From assembly GCA_022822325.1 (NCBI GenBank), contig JAJEBW010000021.1, forward strand, positions 1 through 40,279: DNA of 40,279 nt, given 5' to 3'. This stretch comes from Gemmatimonadota bacterium (GTDB taxonomy: Bacteria; Gemmatimonadota; Gemmatimonadetes; Longimicrobiales; Gaopeijiaceae). The position numbers and the translations under genes were made by a program. Below the pieces are notes generated by a model. That model was not told the origin of the DNA. It did no database searches and was given only the letters and a program-made list of their open reading frames with translations. Of the stretch, positions 9,033 to 20,830 are shown piece after piece (the stretch's first letter is position 1; every line of letters starts with the position of its first letter).

Positions 9033-9740
9033 TCAATCCCCGCTGGCGGCTCCCGCACGCACGGCGAAGAGCGCGTCAATCATCTTCTGCGCCGACTCTT
9101 CCATATCGATGACCAGGTGGTCGATGCGGGAGACGAAGAAGTTGTGGGCGATACTCACCGGGATGGCGATCGCAAGGCCCGCCGCGGTTGTGGTCAGCGC
9201 CACCTTGATCCCGCCGGCGACGGTCGTCGCGTCCACCTCGCCAGCCAGCTCGATTGCCTGGAATGCCTCGATCATCCCCATAACCGTTCCGAGGAAGCCG
9301 AGGAGGGGAGCGACGTTGGTGAGTGTCGCCAGGACGACGAGACCGCCCTCGAGCTTGGAGAGTTCGATCAGCCCCTGATTCTCGATCGCCTTCGTGACGC
9401 GGTCCGTCCCTTCATCCCGGCGCTCCAGCCCGGCGTGCAGGATGTTGGCGGCCGGGGAGTTCGACTCGCGCGTGATCTCGAGTGCTACCCTGATGTCGTG
9501 CTCGGCGAGCCGCTCATCGACGGCGCGCAGAATGCGACGGGTGGAACCGCCCTTCCGGATGAGGTCGATCAGCTTCCAGACGATCACCAGGAACCCCACC
9601 ACGACACAGGCGGCCAGAGGCCAGCGCATGAACCCCGCGTCGTCCCAGGACTGCGCCATCTGTTCGGTGAAGGTGAGATCCGGGCTTTCCATCCCGGGGA
9701 GCTGAAGCAGTACGTCGAGGACTGTCATCATGCTGGCCAA
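9033..9740 (-). CDS. MotA/TolQ/ExbB family proton-channel protein
   Basis: The 235-residue inner-membrane protein has the three-helix layout of the family: TM1 at about 38-58 (WPLAACVVVGFLVIVWKLI), then a cytoplasmic loop, then TM2 and TM3 in the conserved C-terminal core (LTNVAPLLGFLGTVMGMIEA and VALTTTAAGLAIAIPVSIAH). TolQ/ExbB proteins use the proton motive force to energise TonB or Tol systems. No ExbD/TolR-like partner with a single TM helix is found next to it, which is unusual. The start is taken as TTG at 9740, because AGGAGG lies 5 bases upstream; ATG codons at 9731 and 9728 are alternatives. A promoter-like site lies 105-133 bp upstream of the start codon. It is the first gene of the operon ending in polA. 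Confidence 0.9.
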   Translation of the reverse strand: MASMMTVLDVLLQLPGMESPDLTFTEQMAQSWDDAGFMRWPLAACVVVGFLVIVWKLIDLIRKGGSTRRILRAVDERLAEHDIRVALEITRESNSPAANILHAGLERRDEGTDRVTKAIENQGLIELSKLEGGLVVLATLTNVAPLLGFLGTVMGMIEAFQAIELAGEVDATTVAGGIKVALTTTAAGLAIAIPVSIAHNFFVSRIDHLVIDMEESAQKMIDALFAVRAGAASGD

Positions 9741-9844
9741 GGAAACCTCCTGCGGTCGGTCCTGCGGTGTTGATGGTGTGCGACTGCGCCTCTTTGCGCG
9801 GCCATGAGTTTACGGGTCACGAACCCTATGTGCAACGGGTGGGC

Positions 9845-9873
9845 ATAATGGCGCGCGGTGCGGGTCGTGTCAA
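9845..9873 (-). promoter_or_regulatory. Sigma70-type promoter of the tolQ-slt-ABC-polA operon
   Basis: On the minus strand a perfect -35 TTGACA (9868-9873) and a -10 CATTAT (9845-9850, 4 of 6 consensus bases) are separated by 17 bp. Transcription would start near 9838, leaving a leader of about 100 bases before the TTG start at 9740. This is among the best promoter matches in the window. Confidence 0.6.
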
Positions 9874-9906
9874 CCCTCCAGCGCGGATCAGCCTTGCGCG
9901 TCCGCG

Positions 9907-10854
9907 TCATCGCCGCCATGTCCATTCCCGTGAGTCGTATCGTCCTTCCAGACCGGCCGCCAAACGAGTCTCCGCAGCGGTCATTTCCCCCCGTCCCCAC
10001 CGCCCCCCGAGCGTCGCGGCCAGCGCCCCGGCGAACGCGTCCACCAACCGGTCCCAGGCCGGCACCTCCGGCAGCACCTCCGCGAGAGTCACCGGACCGA
10101 AGTTTTCCGTTGCGGCCGCCGCGTGCACGCCGCCCCGCCACCCCTCCTCCGCCCCGCTTCCCCCCGACCGCGCCCTCCATCCGGCTGAGCGCCCCACCCC
10201 CGCCGCCACCCGCGAGAGCAGCGGTTCCTGATCGGCGACCAGCAGGAGCGACCCGTGCTGAAGCAGGGCATCGCCAATGCGCACCTGGGCGCTGCCGACG
10301 ATCTTCCTTCCCCCTACCACCACCTCGCCCGCGGCCGGCTCCCGGAAGCACGGTCCGGCATCGGGTGGAAGCGCTCGTCCCGTCGCCATCCGCGCCGGAA
10401 CCCCCAGCCGCCCGAGTCCCTCCACCAATCCCTCGCTCACCCTCCGGTAGGCCTGCCTGGGACCCCGAAAGGCCCGCGCCGGGAGCGCCACCGCGTAGGT
10501 CAACTCGCGATCGTGGATTACCGCGCGTCCCCCCGTCGGACGCCGCACCACCTTCATCTCCGGCCGGTCCCGCAGGAGTTCGCGATAGCCGACGGTAAAC
10601 GGTTCGTTGCGGCCCAGCGAGAGCGTGGCCGCCCGCCAGCGATAGAAGCGCACCGTTCCGGTTCCGGGCCGGAGCGCCGCCGCCAGCGCATGGTCGCGGG
10701 CCATGTTGACCGCCCCGGGGAGCGCCGGATCCACAAGAACGCGCCACTCCCGCGTGGAATCGTCGAGAGCGGAAGCGGGCGCCGACGCGGAAACCGAAGC
10801 CGCCCGGACCGCCGACGGAGCCGGGCCGAAGCGGTGCGAGGCGTCGTCGCTCAC
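9907..10854 (-). CDS. Lipoate-protein ligase A family protein (BPL/LplA catalytic fold)
   Basis: The 315-residue protein has the biotin/lipoate ligase fold. After a variable N-terminus come RFYRWRAATLSLGRNEP (the RW...SLG motif of lipoate ligases), RRPTGGRAVIHDRELTYA (substrate-binding loop) and GRKIVGSAQ with the conserved Lys184, then LQHGSLLL. It either attaches free lipoate to apo-proteins using ATP, or transfers an octanoyl group as LipM/LipL do. Sequence alone does not separate these. The start is GTG at 10854. It lies in the same unit as gcvH and gcvP, so GcvH is the likely target. The C-terminal 90 residues are low-complexity Gly/Arg-rich before the final short domain. Confidence 0.9.
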   Translation of the reverse strand: MSDDASHRFGPAPSAVRAASVSASAPASALDDSTREWRVLVDPALPGAVNMARDHALAAALRPGTGTVRFYRWRAATLSLGRNEPFTVGYRELLRDRPEMKVVRRPTGGRAVIHDRELTYAVALPARAFRGPRQAYRRVSEGLVEGLGRLGVPARMATGRALPPDAGPCFREPAAGEVVVGGRKIVGSAQVRIGDALLQHGSLLLVADQEPLLSRVAAGVGRSAGWRARSGGSGAEEGWRGGVHAAAATENFGPVTLAEVLPEVPAWDRLVDAFAGALAATLGGRWGRGEMTAAETRLAAGLEGRYDSREWTWRR

Positions 10855-10891
10855 GGGAGGCCGGCCTCGGGCATGACCCTGATCTCGGGCA

Positions 10892-11572
10892 TCAGAAATC
10901 TTCGCCAGGATTGAGGATCTTCACCCGAGCCCGGTCGCCCACCAGATCGCGAAAACGCTCTGGATCCTGCGCAATCAGCGGCCAGGTATCGTAGTGCATG
11001 GGAATCGCCACCTCCGGCTGAATGAAGCCGACCGCCTCGGCCGCGTCCTCGGGGCCCATGGTGAAGTTGTCGCCGATCGGGAGGATGGCCAGATCGACCT
11101 TGCCGCGCAGGAGCTGCATGTCCAGAAGAAGCGCGGTGTCGCCGGCATGGTAGATGCGCTTGCCGTCCAGCTCCATCAGGAATCCGCCCGGCACGGTGGT
11201 GAACTGGCCGGTGGTGTCGCCGTGGACCTGCCCGCCGTGCAGCGCCGCGGTCATCTTCACCCGTCCGAAGGGGAAGTCGAAACCGCCGCCGATGTGCAGG
11301 GGATGGCCCTTCTCCACACCCTGGGTTTCGGCGAAGGAAACGATCTCGAAGGTGGAGATCAGCGTTGCGCCGGTCTCCCGGGCCAGTGGTATGGCGTCCG
11401 CAAAGTGGTCGAAGTGGCCGTGCGTGCAGAGGATGTAGTCCACCTCCCCCACCTCGGCGCGCCGGATGTCGCAGAGCGGGTTGTCGTCGAAGAAGGGATC
11501 GATGACGAGACGCGTTCCATCGTCCGTCTCGACGATGAAAGTGGATTGTCCGTGGAATGTGAGTCGGGCCAT
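10892..11572 (-). CDS. UPF0173-type metal-dependent hydrolase (metallo-beta-lactamase fold)
   Basis: This is a 226-residue cytoplasmic protein of the UPF0173/YtkL group in the metallo-beta-lactamase superfamily. The metal-binding signature THGHFDHFAD (HxHxDH) is present near residue 50. Downstream are the further ligands in HAGDTALL and the final histidine in PMHYDTWP. The family is widely distributed but the substrate of most members is unknown. It sits between gcvP (24 bp upstream) and the lipoate ligase (37 bp downstream), so it is co-transcribed with the glycine cleavage genes. That could mean a house-cleaning role linked to folate or lipoate metabolism, but this is only a guess. AGGAGG lies 13 bases before the ATG. 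Confidence 0.9.
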   Translation of the reverse strand: MARLTFHGQSTFIVETDDGTRLVIDPFFDDNPLCDIRRAEVGEVDYILCTHGHFDHFADAIPLARETGATLISTFEIVSFAETQGVEKGHPLHIGGGFDFPFGRVKMTAALHGGQVHGDTTGQFTTVPGGFLMELDGKRIYHAGDTALLLDMQLLRGKVDLAILPIGDNFTMGPEDAAEAVGFIQPEVAIPMHYDTWPLIAQDPERFRDLVGDRARVKILNPGEDF

Positions 11573-11596
11573 GATCGGGCTCGGTCCTCCTGGGCT

Positions 11597-14479
<2,883 letters not shown>

Positions 14480-14869
14480 CTATTCGCCGATGTGGTCGGC
14501 GTAACCGGAGGCGTCGAGAAGGGCCTCGACCTCGAGGGGATCGTCCACCCGCAGCCGAATCATCCAGCCCTCTCCATAGGGGTCGGTGTTGACGAGCGCG
14601 GGGTCGTCCTCCAGCTCCTCGTTCACCTCCACGATCTCGCCGCCAACCGGGGAGTAGAGATCGCTCACCGCCTTGACCGCCTCGATCGTTCCGAAGATTT
14701 CCATGCTCTGGAAGAAGTCGCCGGGCTCGGGCAGCTCCACGTACACGACGTCGCCGAGCTCGCCCTGGGCGTAGTCCGTGATCCCGACCGTGAAGACGGA
14801 GGGGTCGTCGGTTTCCTGCAGGTATTCGTGCTCTTCGGTGTAGCTGAGTCCTTCGGGGATCTGAGACAT
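14480..14869 (-). CDS. gcvH: Glycine cleavage system H protein
   Basis: The 129-residue lipoyl carrier has the standard size. The lipoylated residue is Lys66 in GTIEAVKAVSDLYSP, equivalent to Lys64 of E. coli. Other conserved parts are YTEEHEYL near the N-terminus, GITDYAQGELGDVVYVELP, and NTDPYGEGWMIRL in the C-terminal half. The ATG at 14869 is chosen because it gives the family's standard N-terminus; an open frame runs further upstream but encodes low-complexity sequence. No strong ribosome binding site is visible. It shuttles the aminomethyl group from GcvP to the T protein. It heads a unit with gcvP, a metallo-hydrolase and a lipoate ligase, and a possible promoter lies about 120-150 bp upstream. 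Confidence 0.96.
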   Translation of the reverse strand: MSQIPEGLSYTEEHEYLQETDDPSVFTVGITDYAQGELGDVVYVELPEPGDFFQSMEIFGTIEAVKAVSDLYSPVGGEIVEVNEELEDDPALVNTDPYGEGWMIRLRVDDPLEVEALLDASGYADHIGE

Positions 14870-14989
14870 GGCGTGCGTCCGCGTCGCTGGTTGTCCATTT
14901 GCCGGGAGGCCCCTCGCCGGGAGATCTGAACGGCGGGAAGATCCGGCTCCTGAGGGTGGGCGTTTCTGCGTGGATGCAAAGGCGACAGA

Positions 14990-15018
14990 ATAGAAACCGT
15001 CCGACGGGGGGTCGTCAA
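14990..15018 (-). promoter_or_regulatory. Candidate promoter for gcvH-gcvP
   Basis: On the minus strand, TTGACG at 15013-15018 (5 of 6 consensus) and TTCTAT at 14990-14995 (only 3 of 6) have 17-bp spacing. A transcript would carry a leader of about 115 bases. The weak -10 makes this tentative. Confidence 0.3.
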
Positions 15019-15035
15019 GCGGAGCATACCGGCAA

Positions 15036-15075
15036 GGGCCTTCGGGCTCGTGGCGGGGAACGCCTTTCGGCGCTC
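15036..15075. other. Two adjacent small hairpins in the gcvH/acd control region
   Basis: GGGCC-TTCG-GGCTC at 15036-15049 is a 5-bp stem (one G-T pair) with a UUCG tetraloop on the plus strand. GAACGCC-TTTC-GGCGCTC at 15058-15075 is a 7-bp stem with one mismatch, which on the minus strand has a GAAA tetraloop. Both lie upstream of the two candidate promoters, so any role is unclear. Confidence 0.25.
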
Positions 15076-15289
15076 GCGGGGGCCGCTCCGCGGGTGGTGG
15101 CGTTGCGGCGTGACTCGGGCCGTTTGACCGGCCTGGCCTGGCGTCTTGAGGGGCGGGCGGGGCAAGTCCGCAGTTCTCGCGTGCGTTGACAGGGTCCAGT
15201 CTGCTACCGGTCGCGCGGGCCTTCGGTTCCATGAGGCGGGCCCTCCGTTCCGTGAATCCGTGCGTCCGGCGAACATCTGTGCCGGAGCA

Positions 15290-15318
15290 TTGTCGGTGCG
15301 AGAAATGGGGGCTAGATT
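15290..15318 (+). promoter_or_regulatory. Candidate promoter of the acyl-CoA dehydrogenase unit
   Basis: TTGTCG at 15290-15295 and TAGATT at 15313-15318 (each 4 of 6 consensus bases) have exactly 17-bp spacing. The expected start is near 15325, about 50 bases before the ATG at 15375. Confidence 0.4.
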
Positions 15319-15374
15319 CCCATCCCGTATTCCATCCGTTGCGCAACAGACCACAGTCGCTCGCAGGAGAAGGA

Positions 15375-16538
<1,164 letters not shown>

Positions 16539-16583
16539 TCCGGCGCGGCGCGGACCGCAGAGCTTGCAACGCGGGAGGAAGTC

Positions 16584-16766
16584 ATGGGTGTGATAGGGTT
16601 GCGGGAGATTCTCTTCCTGGTCGCGGTTTTGGCTTTGATTTTCGGTGCGAAACGGCTGCCCGAGCTCGCCAGGGGACTTGGGTCGGGGATTCGCAACTTC
16701 AAGGGGTCCCTCCGGGCGGGGAACGCACCGGAGCCCGAGGAAGGCGCCGACGGGGAAGCTCGCTGA
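16584..16766 (+). CDS. tatA: Sec-independent twin-arginine translocase subunit TatA/TatE
   Basis: The 60-residue protein has the TatA layout: one N-terminal membrane helix (EILFLVAVLALIFGA), the conserved hinge FGAKRLPELARGLG, an amphipathic helix (SGIRNFKGSL) and a short acidic tail. TatA subunits assemble into the pore through which folded RR-signal proteins cross the inner membrane. GGAGG lies 5 bases before the ATG. It is 45 bp after the acyl-CoA dehydrogenase and 39 bp before the MFS gene. No tatC is in the window. Likely Tat clients in the window are ActB and the amidohydrolase at 33399-35087. Confidence 0.95.
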   Translation: MGVIGLREILFLVAVLALIFGAKRLPELARGLGSGIRNFKGSLRAGNAPEPEEGADGEAR

Positions 16767-16805
16767 CCCGCGCGCCGTATCCACGGACCGCCAGGCAGCC
16801 GCACG

Positions 16806-18047
16806 GTGAGATTATCGCCTGCTTCACCGTCGTTGCCGGGCCCCCTGCGTCGCGGGATCGGCGGTGGGAATCAGGATGGTGGACGATTGCCGGTTCTCTT
16901 CGTCACCGTCCTCCTCGATCTTGTCGGTTTCGGGATCGTTCTGCCCATCCTCCCCTTCTACGCGCGGGACTACGGTGCGAGCGGACTTGAGATCGGGTTG
17001 CTGTACAGCATCTATTCGCTGGTGCAGCTCTTCATGGCGCCGATCTGGGGCCGCGTCTCCGATCGCATCGGTCGGCGTCCGGTCCTGATTCTGGGACTGC
17101 TCGGCAGCGGTGTGGCCTATCTGATCTTCGCCCGGGCCGACTCGCTGGCGGTGCTTTTCGTCTCGCGAATTGTCGGCGGAGTCGGCGGCTCCACGATTCC
17201 GGTGGCGCAGGCATATATCGCCGATGTGACGCCGCAGGAATCCCGGGCGGGCAACATGGGACTGATCGGCGCGGCCTTCGGCTTCGGTTTCGTGATCGGC
17301 CCCATGCTGGGCGCGCTCCTCTCCGAAGTGACGCCGGGATCCCCCACCGCCCCCGGCTACACCGCCGCCGCCATCTGCGCGGCCAACGCCCTGGCGGCAA
17401 TCCTCTTCCTTCCCGAGTCGCGTCCGAGTCGCCCGGAGCGGCGCACTTCGCGCTTCAATCTTCCGGCTTCCCTGCGGCTCGTTGCTTCGTCGCGTCAGAT
17501 CCTCCTGATTCTGACCGTCTACCTTGCCATTACGATCGCGTTTTCCACCCTGCAGCCCACCCTTTCGCCGCTCGCCTCCGAGCGCTTTGCGATGGGTCCC
17601 CGCCACGCCGGCTACCTCTTCGCGCTCCTCGGGGTGGTGTCGGGAATTGTGCAAGGAGCGGTGGTGCGCCGGGTCGTTCCACACACCGGGGAACGCGGCC
17701 TGCTGCGGGCGAGTGCGCTTCCCTTCGCGCTGGGTCTTCTCCTCATGGGGCTCGCCGAAACCACGCCCGGCCTGATCGCGGGCATTGTATTGGTCGGGAT
17801 CGGTTACGGCGGCACAATTCCGAGCATCCTGGGGCTGCTCTCGCGGGCCGTCGAGGCCGAGCGACAGGGAGCGACCCTCGGGTTGGGACAGAGTGTGGGC
17901 TCGCTCGCCCGCGTCCTGGGAACGGGGATGGCGGGAGCGCTCTTCGACCTGCGGACGGGTCTGCCCTACATGGCCGGCGCATTGCTGATCGGTGCGGCGA
18001 CGTTGCTCGCGGCCCGGCTGCTCCAACCCGGCGGGAAAGCGGCGTGA
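16806..18047 (+). CDS. MFS transporter, DHA1/TetA-like drug or metabolite exporter
   Basis: The 413-residue protein has 12 predicted membrane segments. The MFS signature between TM2 and TM3 is seen as GRVSDRIGRRPVL, and the DHA1 antiporter-type TM1 as LLDLVGFGIVLPILPFY, similar to TetA. TM5 contains GAAFGFGFVIGPMLGA, resembling the proton/drug antiporter motif C. Export of a small hydrophobic compound is likely, but the substrate cannot be read from sequence. The GTG start at 16806 lacks a clear ribosome binding site; a TTG about 84 bases further in would remove a non-conserved tail before TM1. The stop overlaps the trmJ start by 4 bp. Confidence 0.9.
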   Translation: MRLSPASPSLPGPLRRGIGGGNQDGGRLPVLFVTVLLDLVGFGIVLPILPFYARDYGASGLEIGLLYSIYSLVQLFMAPIWGRVSDRIGRRPVLILGLLGSGVAYLIFARADSLAVLFVSRIVGGVGGSTIPVAQAYIADVTPQESRAGNMGLIGAAFGFGFVIGPMLGALLSEVTPGSPTAPGYTAAAICAANALAAILFLPESRPSRPERRTSRFNLPASLRLVASSRQILLILTVYLAITIAFSTLQPTLSPLASERFAMGPRHAGYLFALLGVVSGIVQGAVVRRVVPHTGERGLLRASALPFALGLLLMGLAETTPGLIAGIVLVGIGYGGTIPSILGLLSRAVEAERQGATLGLGQSVGSLARVLGTGMAGALFDLRTGLPYMAGALLIGAATLLAARLLQPGGKAA

Positions 18048-18814
18048 GCCCGGAGCCGCCACCGTCCGGCGACGCCCCGGAGGAGCCGCGCGCCCGCGCC
18101 CCGAATATCGTCGTCGTCCTGCACGAACCCCGCCAGCTCGTGAACATCGCCGGCGTCGTGCGGGCCATGGCGAACATGGGTCTGGCCGAGCTGATCCTGG
18201 TAAACCCGGCCGACTACGATCCGCGGAGGATCACCGGAATCGCGCACCGCACCGACCACATCCTGGAGGGCACGCGGCTGGCGGACTCCCTTGACGAAGC
18301 GCTCCAGGACGCGACCTTCGTGGTGGGCGCCTCGGCACGGCCGCGGACCGCGCAACGCAACTATCGGCGTCCCCGCGAAACGGCGCCCGCAATCGTTCGC
18401 CATTCTCGCGATGGCAGGGTCGCTCTGGTCTTTGGCCGGGAGGACCGCGGGCTCTCCAACCAGGCATTGGACCGCTGCCACCAAGTGGTCGTGATTCCCA
18501 CCGCCCCGGAGCACCCGTCGCTCAACCTGGCCCAGGCGGTGCTCCTCGTCAGCTACGAACTGTTCCTCGCCGCCGGGCACGCGCCCGAATCCCTGCCTGT
18601 CGGCAAACGCTCGCTCGGGCCGGCCACCGCCGCCGAGCTGGAAGAGATGTACCGCGCGCTGGAGGCGGGTCTGGCCCGAATCGACTTCTTCAAGGCTCGC
18701 AAACCCGAGAGCGTCATGCGGGTGGTACGCACCGTCATCGGTCGCACCGGGCTGGACGCGCATGAAGCCCGCCTGATTCGGTCGATCGGCTACGAGATGC
18801 GAAACCGGGGATGA
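18044..18814 (+). CDS. trmJ: RNA 2'-O-methyltransferase of the TrmJ/SpoU family
   Basis: The 256-residue SPOUT enzyme shows the three SpoU motifs: motif 1 PRQLVNIAGVVRAMANMG, motif 2 ALVFGREDRGLSNQ, and motif 3 VVIPTAPEHPSLNLAQAV. The extended C-terminal region after residue 190 (LGPATAAELEEMYRALEA onwards) is typical of TrmJ, which methylates the 2'-O of nucleotide 32 in tRNA using S-adenosylmethionine. Some relatives act on rRNA, so target assignment is moderate. It starts with GTG whose last bases form the stop of the MFS gene (GTGA overlap), so translation is coupled. It ends 67 bp from the convergent act operon. Confidence 0.9.
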   Translation: MSPEPPPSGDAPEEPRARAPNIVVVLHEPRQLVNIAGVVRAMANMGLAELILVNPADYDPRRITGIAHRTDHILEGTRLADSLDEALQDATFVVGASARPRTAQRNYRRPRETAPAIVRHSRDGRVALVFGREDRGLSNQALDRCHQVVVIPTAPEHPSLNLAQAVLLVSYELFLAAGHAPESLPVGKRSLGPATAAELEEMYRALEAGLARIDFFKARKPESVMRVVRTVIGRTGLDAHEARLIRSIGYEMRNRG

Positions 18815-18881
18815 GCCGGGGACGAAGCTGCGCGCAAACGCACACTGCCGGGACGCTTGCCCCTGAAGCGGCGCCGTCTTC

Positions 18882-20198
18882 CTACGAAGCGCCGACCGCC
18901 GCCTGGCCCTCCGCCTCGAGCGGTTCGGGGTCCACCGGCGGCTGCCAGATCTGGATGGCCGGGAAGGTTGCGAGGAACCAGCGGATCGAGATCAGGAGCA
19001 GTCCAAGGAAACCGAGCCCCACCAGCGGCGTGATCCAGGAGAAGGCCGCGTCGCCTTCGTGGTGTAGCGAGGGGAAGATCAGCATGTAGTGCCACAGCCA
19101 GATCCCGATGAGCACCACCCGCGCAAAGCTCTGCAGAAGCCAGGGAATCTGCTTCGGTTTCACCCCCAGCAACCCGAAGAAGGGAACCACAAAGCAAAGC
19201 ACCACCACCGTTGCCGACAGTCCCCCCCACGGCTCGCTCAGACGGGTGCCCAGCCAGGCCTGCTCCCAGGGGAGCTTTCCGTACCAGATCACGATGTACT
19301 GCGACCAGAAGAGGTAGGTCCAGAAGACGGTGAAGGCGAAGATGAGCTTGCCGAGATCCCAGCGCGCCGCCGGGCCGAAGTGTTCCGCGAAGGCCGAATC
19401 CCTCCGCCGCAGATGGACCGCAATGACAGCGGTAACGGCAAAGCCGCTCCAGATCGCGCCCATGAAGTACCAGCCCCCGTAGAGGGTCGAGAACCAGTGG
19501 GGCTCCAGCGACATGGCCCAATCAAAGACGATCACCGTCATGACAGCCGCGTAGACCAGCACGATCAGAGGCGCCATGCGCGTCATCTTCTCGTAGCTTC
19601 GCTTTTCCTCGGTCGCCTGCCCGGCCCAGCCCCGCGTGAGACGCTCCCGCCAAAGGCTGCGTCTCGGGTGTGGCGTCCGGCCTGCCTCCGCCAACGCGGC
19701 CCGGCCGAGGTCGGGTCGCACCGCCAGATAGACAAAACCGAGCGCGAGCGAGAAGAGGACCAGCACCCCGACCAGATTCCGGCTGACCAGGAAGGGAATG
19801 TTGAGCCACGCCGCCTTCTTCTGCACGATCGGGTCGTGGGCCATCATCTCGATCCAGGGGAAGTAGTCTTCCCGCAGATTGAGAAGCATGGGGAGAAAGA
19901 GAATGAAGGCGATCGGCAGGAAGGCCGCGCAGGATTGGTGGATTCGCCGAACCGACCAGTTCCACCGCGCCTTTACGATCCAGGTGATCACCGCCACCAT
20001 GACGCCGCCGAGGGCGATCGAGGTGAAGAAGCTCCAGTTGACGACGTACGACTTCCACGCCAGGGCGGGATCGCCAGCCAGCGTCACGAAAAAGGTCGCC
20101 GCGCCGATCAGGACCATCAGGCCCAGGACGCGATCGACCGCGCCTCCGCGTTCCATGTAGCGGAGCGGAATGTCGCTGGGAATCGAAATCCGACTCAT
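18882..20198 (-). CDS. actF: Alternative complex III, quinol-oxidising membrane subunit ActF
   Basis: The 438-residue integral membrane protein has about ten hydrophobic helices and is a smaller homologue of ActC (NrfD/PsrC fold). Seen are VNWSFFTSIALGGVMVAVI near the N-terminus, SRNLVGVLVLFSLALGFV, FDWAMSLEPHWFSTLYG and FSQYIVIWY-type FWSQYIVIWYGKLP stretches, all typical of the second quinone-type membrane subunit of ACIII. The ATG at 20198 is chosen because it overlaps the stop of actE (ATGA); the frame open upstream is a shadow. It is the last gene of the operon, and no terminator or cytochrome oxidase gene follows before the convergent trmJ. Confidence 0.95.
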   Translation of the reverse strand: MSRISIPSDIPLRYMERGGAVDRVLGLMVLIGAATFFVTLAGDPALAWKSYVVNWSFFTSIALGGVMVAVITWIVKARWNWSVRRIHQSCAAFLPIAFILFLPMLLNLREDYFPWIEMMAHDPIVQKKAAWLNIPFLVSRNLVGVLVLFSLALGFVYLAVRPDLGRAALAEAGRTPHPRRSLWRERLTRGWAGQATEEKRSYEKMTRMAPLIVLVYAAVMTVIVFDWAMSLEPHWFSTLYGGWYFMGAIWSGFAVTAVIAVHLRRRDSAFAEHFGPAARWDLGKLIFAFTVFWTYLFWSQYIVIWYGKLPWEQAWLGTRLSEPWGGLSATVVVLCFVVPFFGLLGVKPKQIPWLLQSFARVVLIGIWLWHYMLIFPSLHHEGDAAFSWITPLVGLGFLGLLLISIRWFLATFPAIQIWQPPVDPEPLEAEGQAAVGAS

Positions 20199-20830
20199 CG
20201 GTTCAGTCCCTGAAGCTGGCGCACATAGTTGACGATGTGCCACCGGTCGTAGTGGCCGATCTGGTGCCCGTAGGCCGGCATCAGCAACCTGCCGACACGG
20301 ATCATTCCGTAGATGTAGCCGTCGCTTCGGGCGATCGTCGTCTCGCTCGCCAGGTTCTGCGTCTGAAGCGCGGGATGAACGGGGAGGAGGTACGCGTTGG
20401 CGCCGTTTCCGTCGGGCCCATGGCAGACGATGCAGACGCGTTCGTACAGCTCTTCCCCGCGAGCGAGCGATTCCGGGGTCGGTGGGACCGGGTTCGTCAG
20501 GCTGTCCACCACCTCGGGGCGCTGGGTCATCTCCATCTGCGTGAAGGGAGGCGGAAGATCGGCGGAGCCCTCGGGCTGGCCCACATTCACATCGAAGGGA
20601 TTGGCCGCATAGTTCCCCGCCGCCATCGGCACCGAACCCTCCGGAGGCAGCACGGGGTTCTCATAGGGGTCGAAGGAGCGCTGATCGCGCATATTGCGGC
20701 CGAAGATCGTCGCCATCGCGTCGTCGAAGGGGGTGCAGCCGCCCGGCAGAAGCGCAACCAGAGCGACCGCCAGCGCCGGACCGCGTCGCATTCCCGGAGC
20801 GCGGCGACCATTCCGCCGACCGCTAGTCAT
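20195..20830 (-). CDS. actE: Alternative complex III, monohaem cytochrome c subunit ActE
   Basis: The 211-residue protein carries one c-type haem motif, CIVCH, near residue 140, with a candidate axial Met in LLMPAYGHQI. An N-terminal hydrophobic segment (ALAVALVALLPGGC) ends at Cys32, which suggests a lipoprotein anchored in the membrane, though the residue at -3 is Pro and not ideal. ActE takes electrons from ActA or the FeS subunit to downstream acceptors. The ATG at 20830 overlaps the actD stop by 8 bp (ATGACTAG), and the stop overlaps actF, so it is translationally coupled on both sides. A longer frame upstream lies inside actD and is not used. Confidence 0.93.
   Translation of the reverse strand: MTSGRRNGRRAPGMRRGPALAVALVALLPGGCTPFDDAMATIFGRNMRDQRSFDPYENPVLPPEGSVPMAAGNYAANPFDVNVGQPEGSADLPPPFTQMEMTQRPEVVDSLTNPVPPTPESLARGEELYERVCIVCHGPDGNGANAYLLPVHPALQTQNLASETTIARSDGYIYGMIRVGRLLMPAYGHQIGHYDRWHIVNYVRQLQGLNR

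Larger units (their letters stand above)
14870..15374. other. Divergent control region between gcvH and the acyl-CoA dehydrogenase
   Basis: The 505-bp gap between two divergent units holds one promoter-like site on each strand (listed separately) and two small hairpins at 15036-15075. I looked for a glycine riboswitch in front of gcvH and did not find the conserved aptamer core. No further gene is supported. Confidence 0.5.

Noticed and set aside
14870..15374. Possible glycine riboswitch in front of gcvH.
   Set aside because: The minus strand contains GCCGAAAGGC- and CCGAAGGCC-like pieces, but the conserved aptamer core and the second strand of its pairing are missing.
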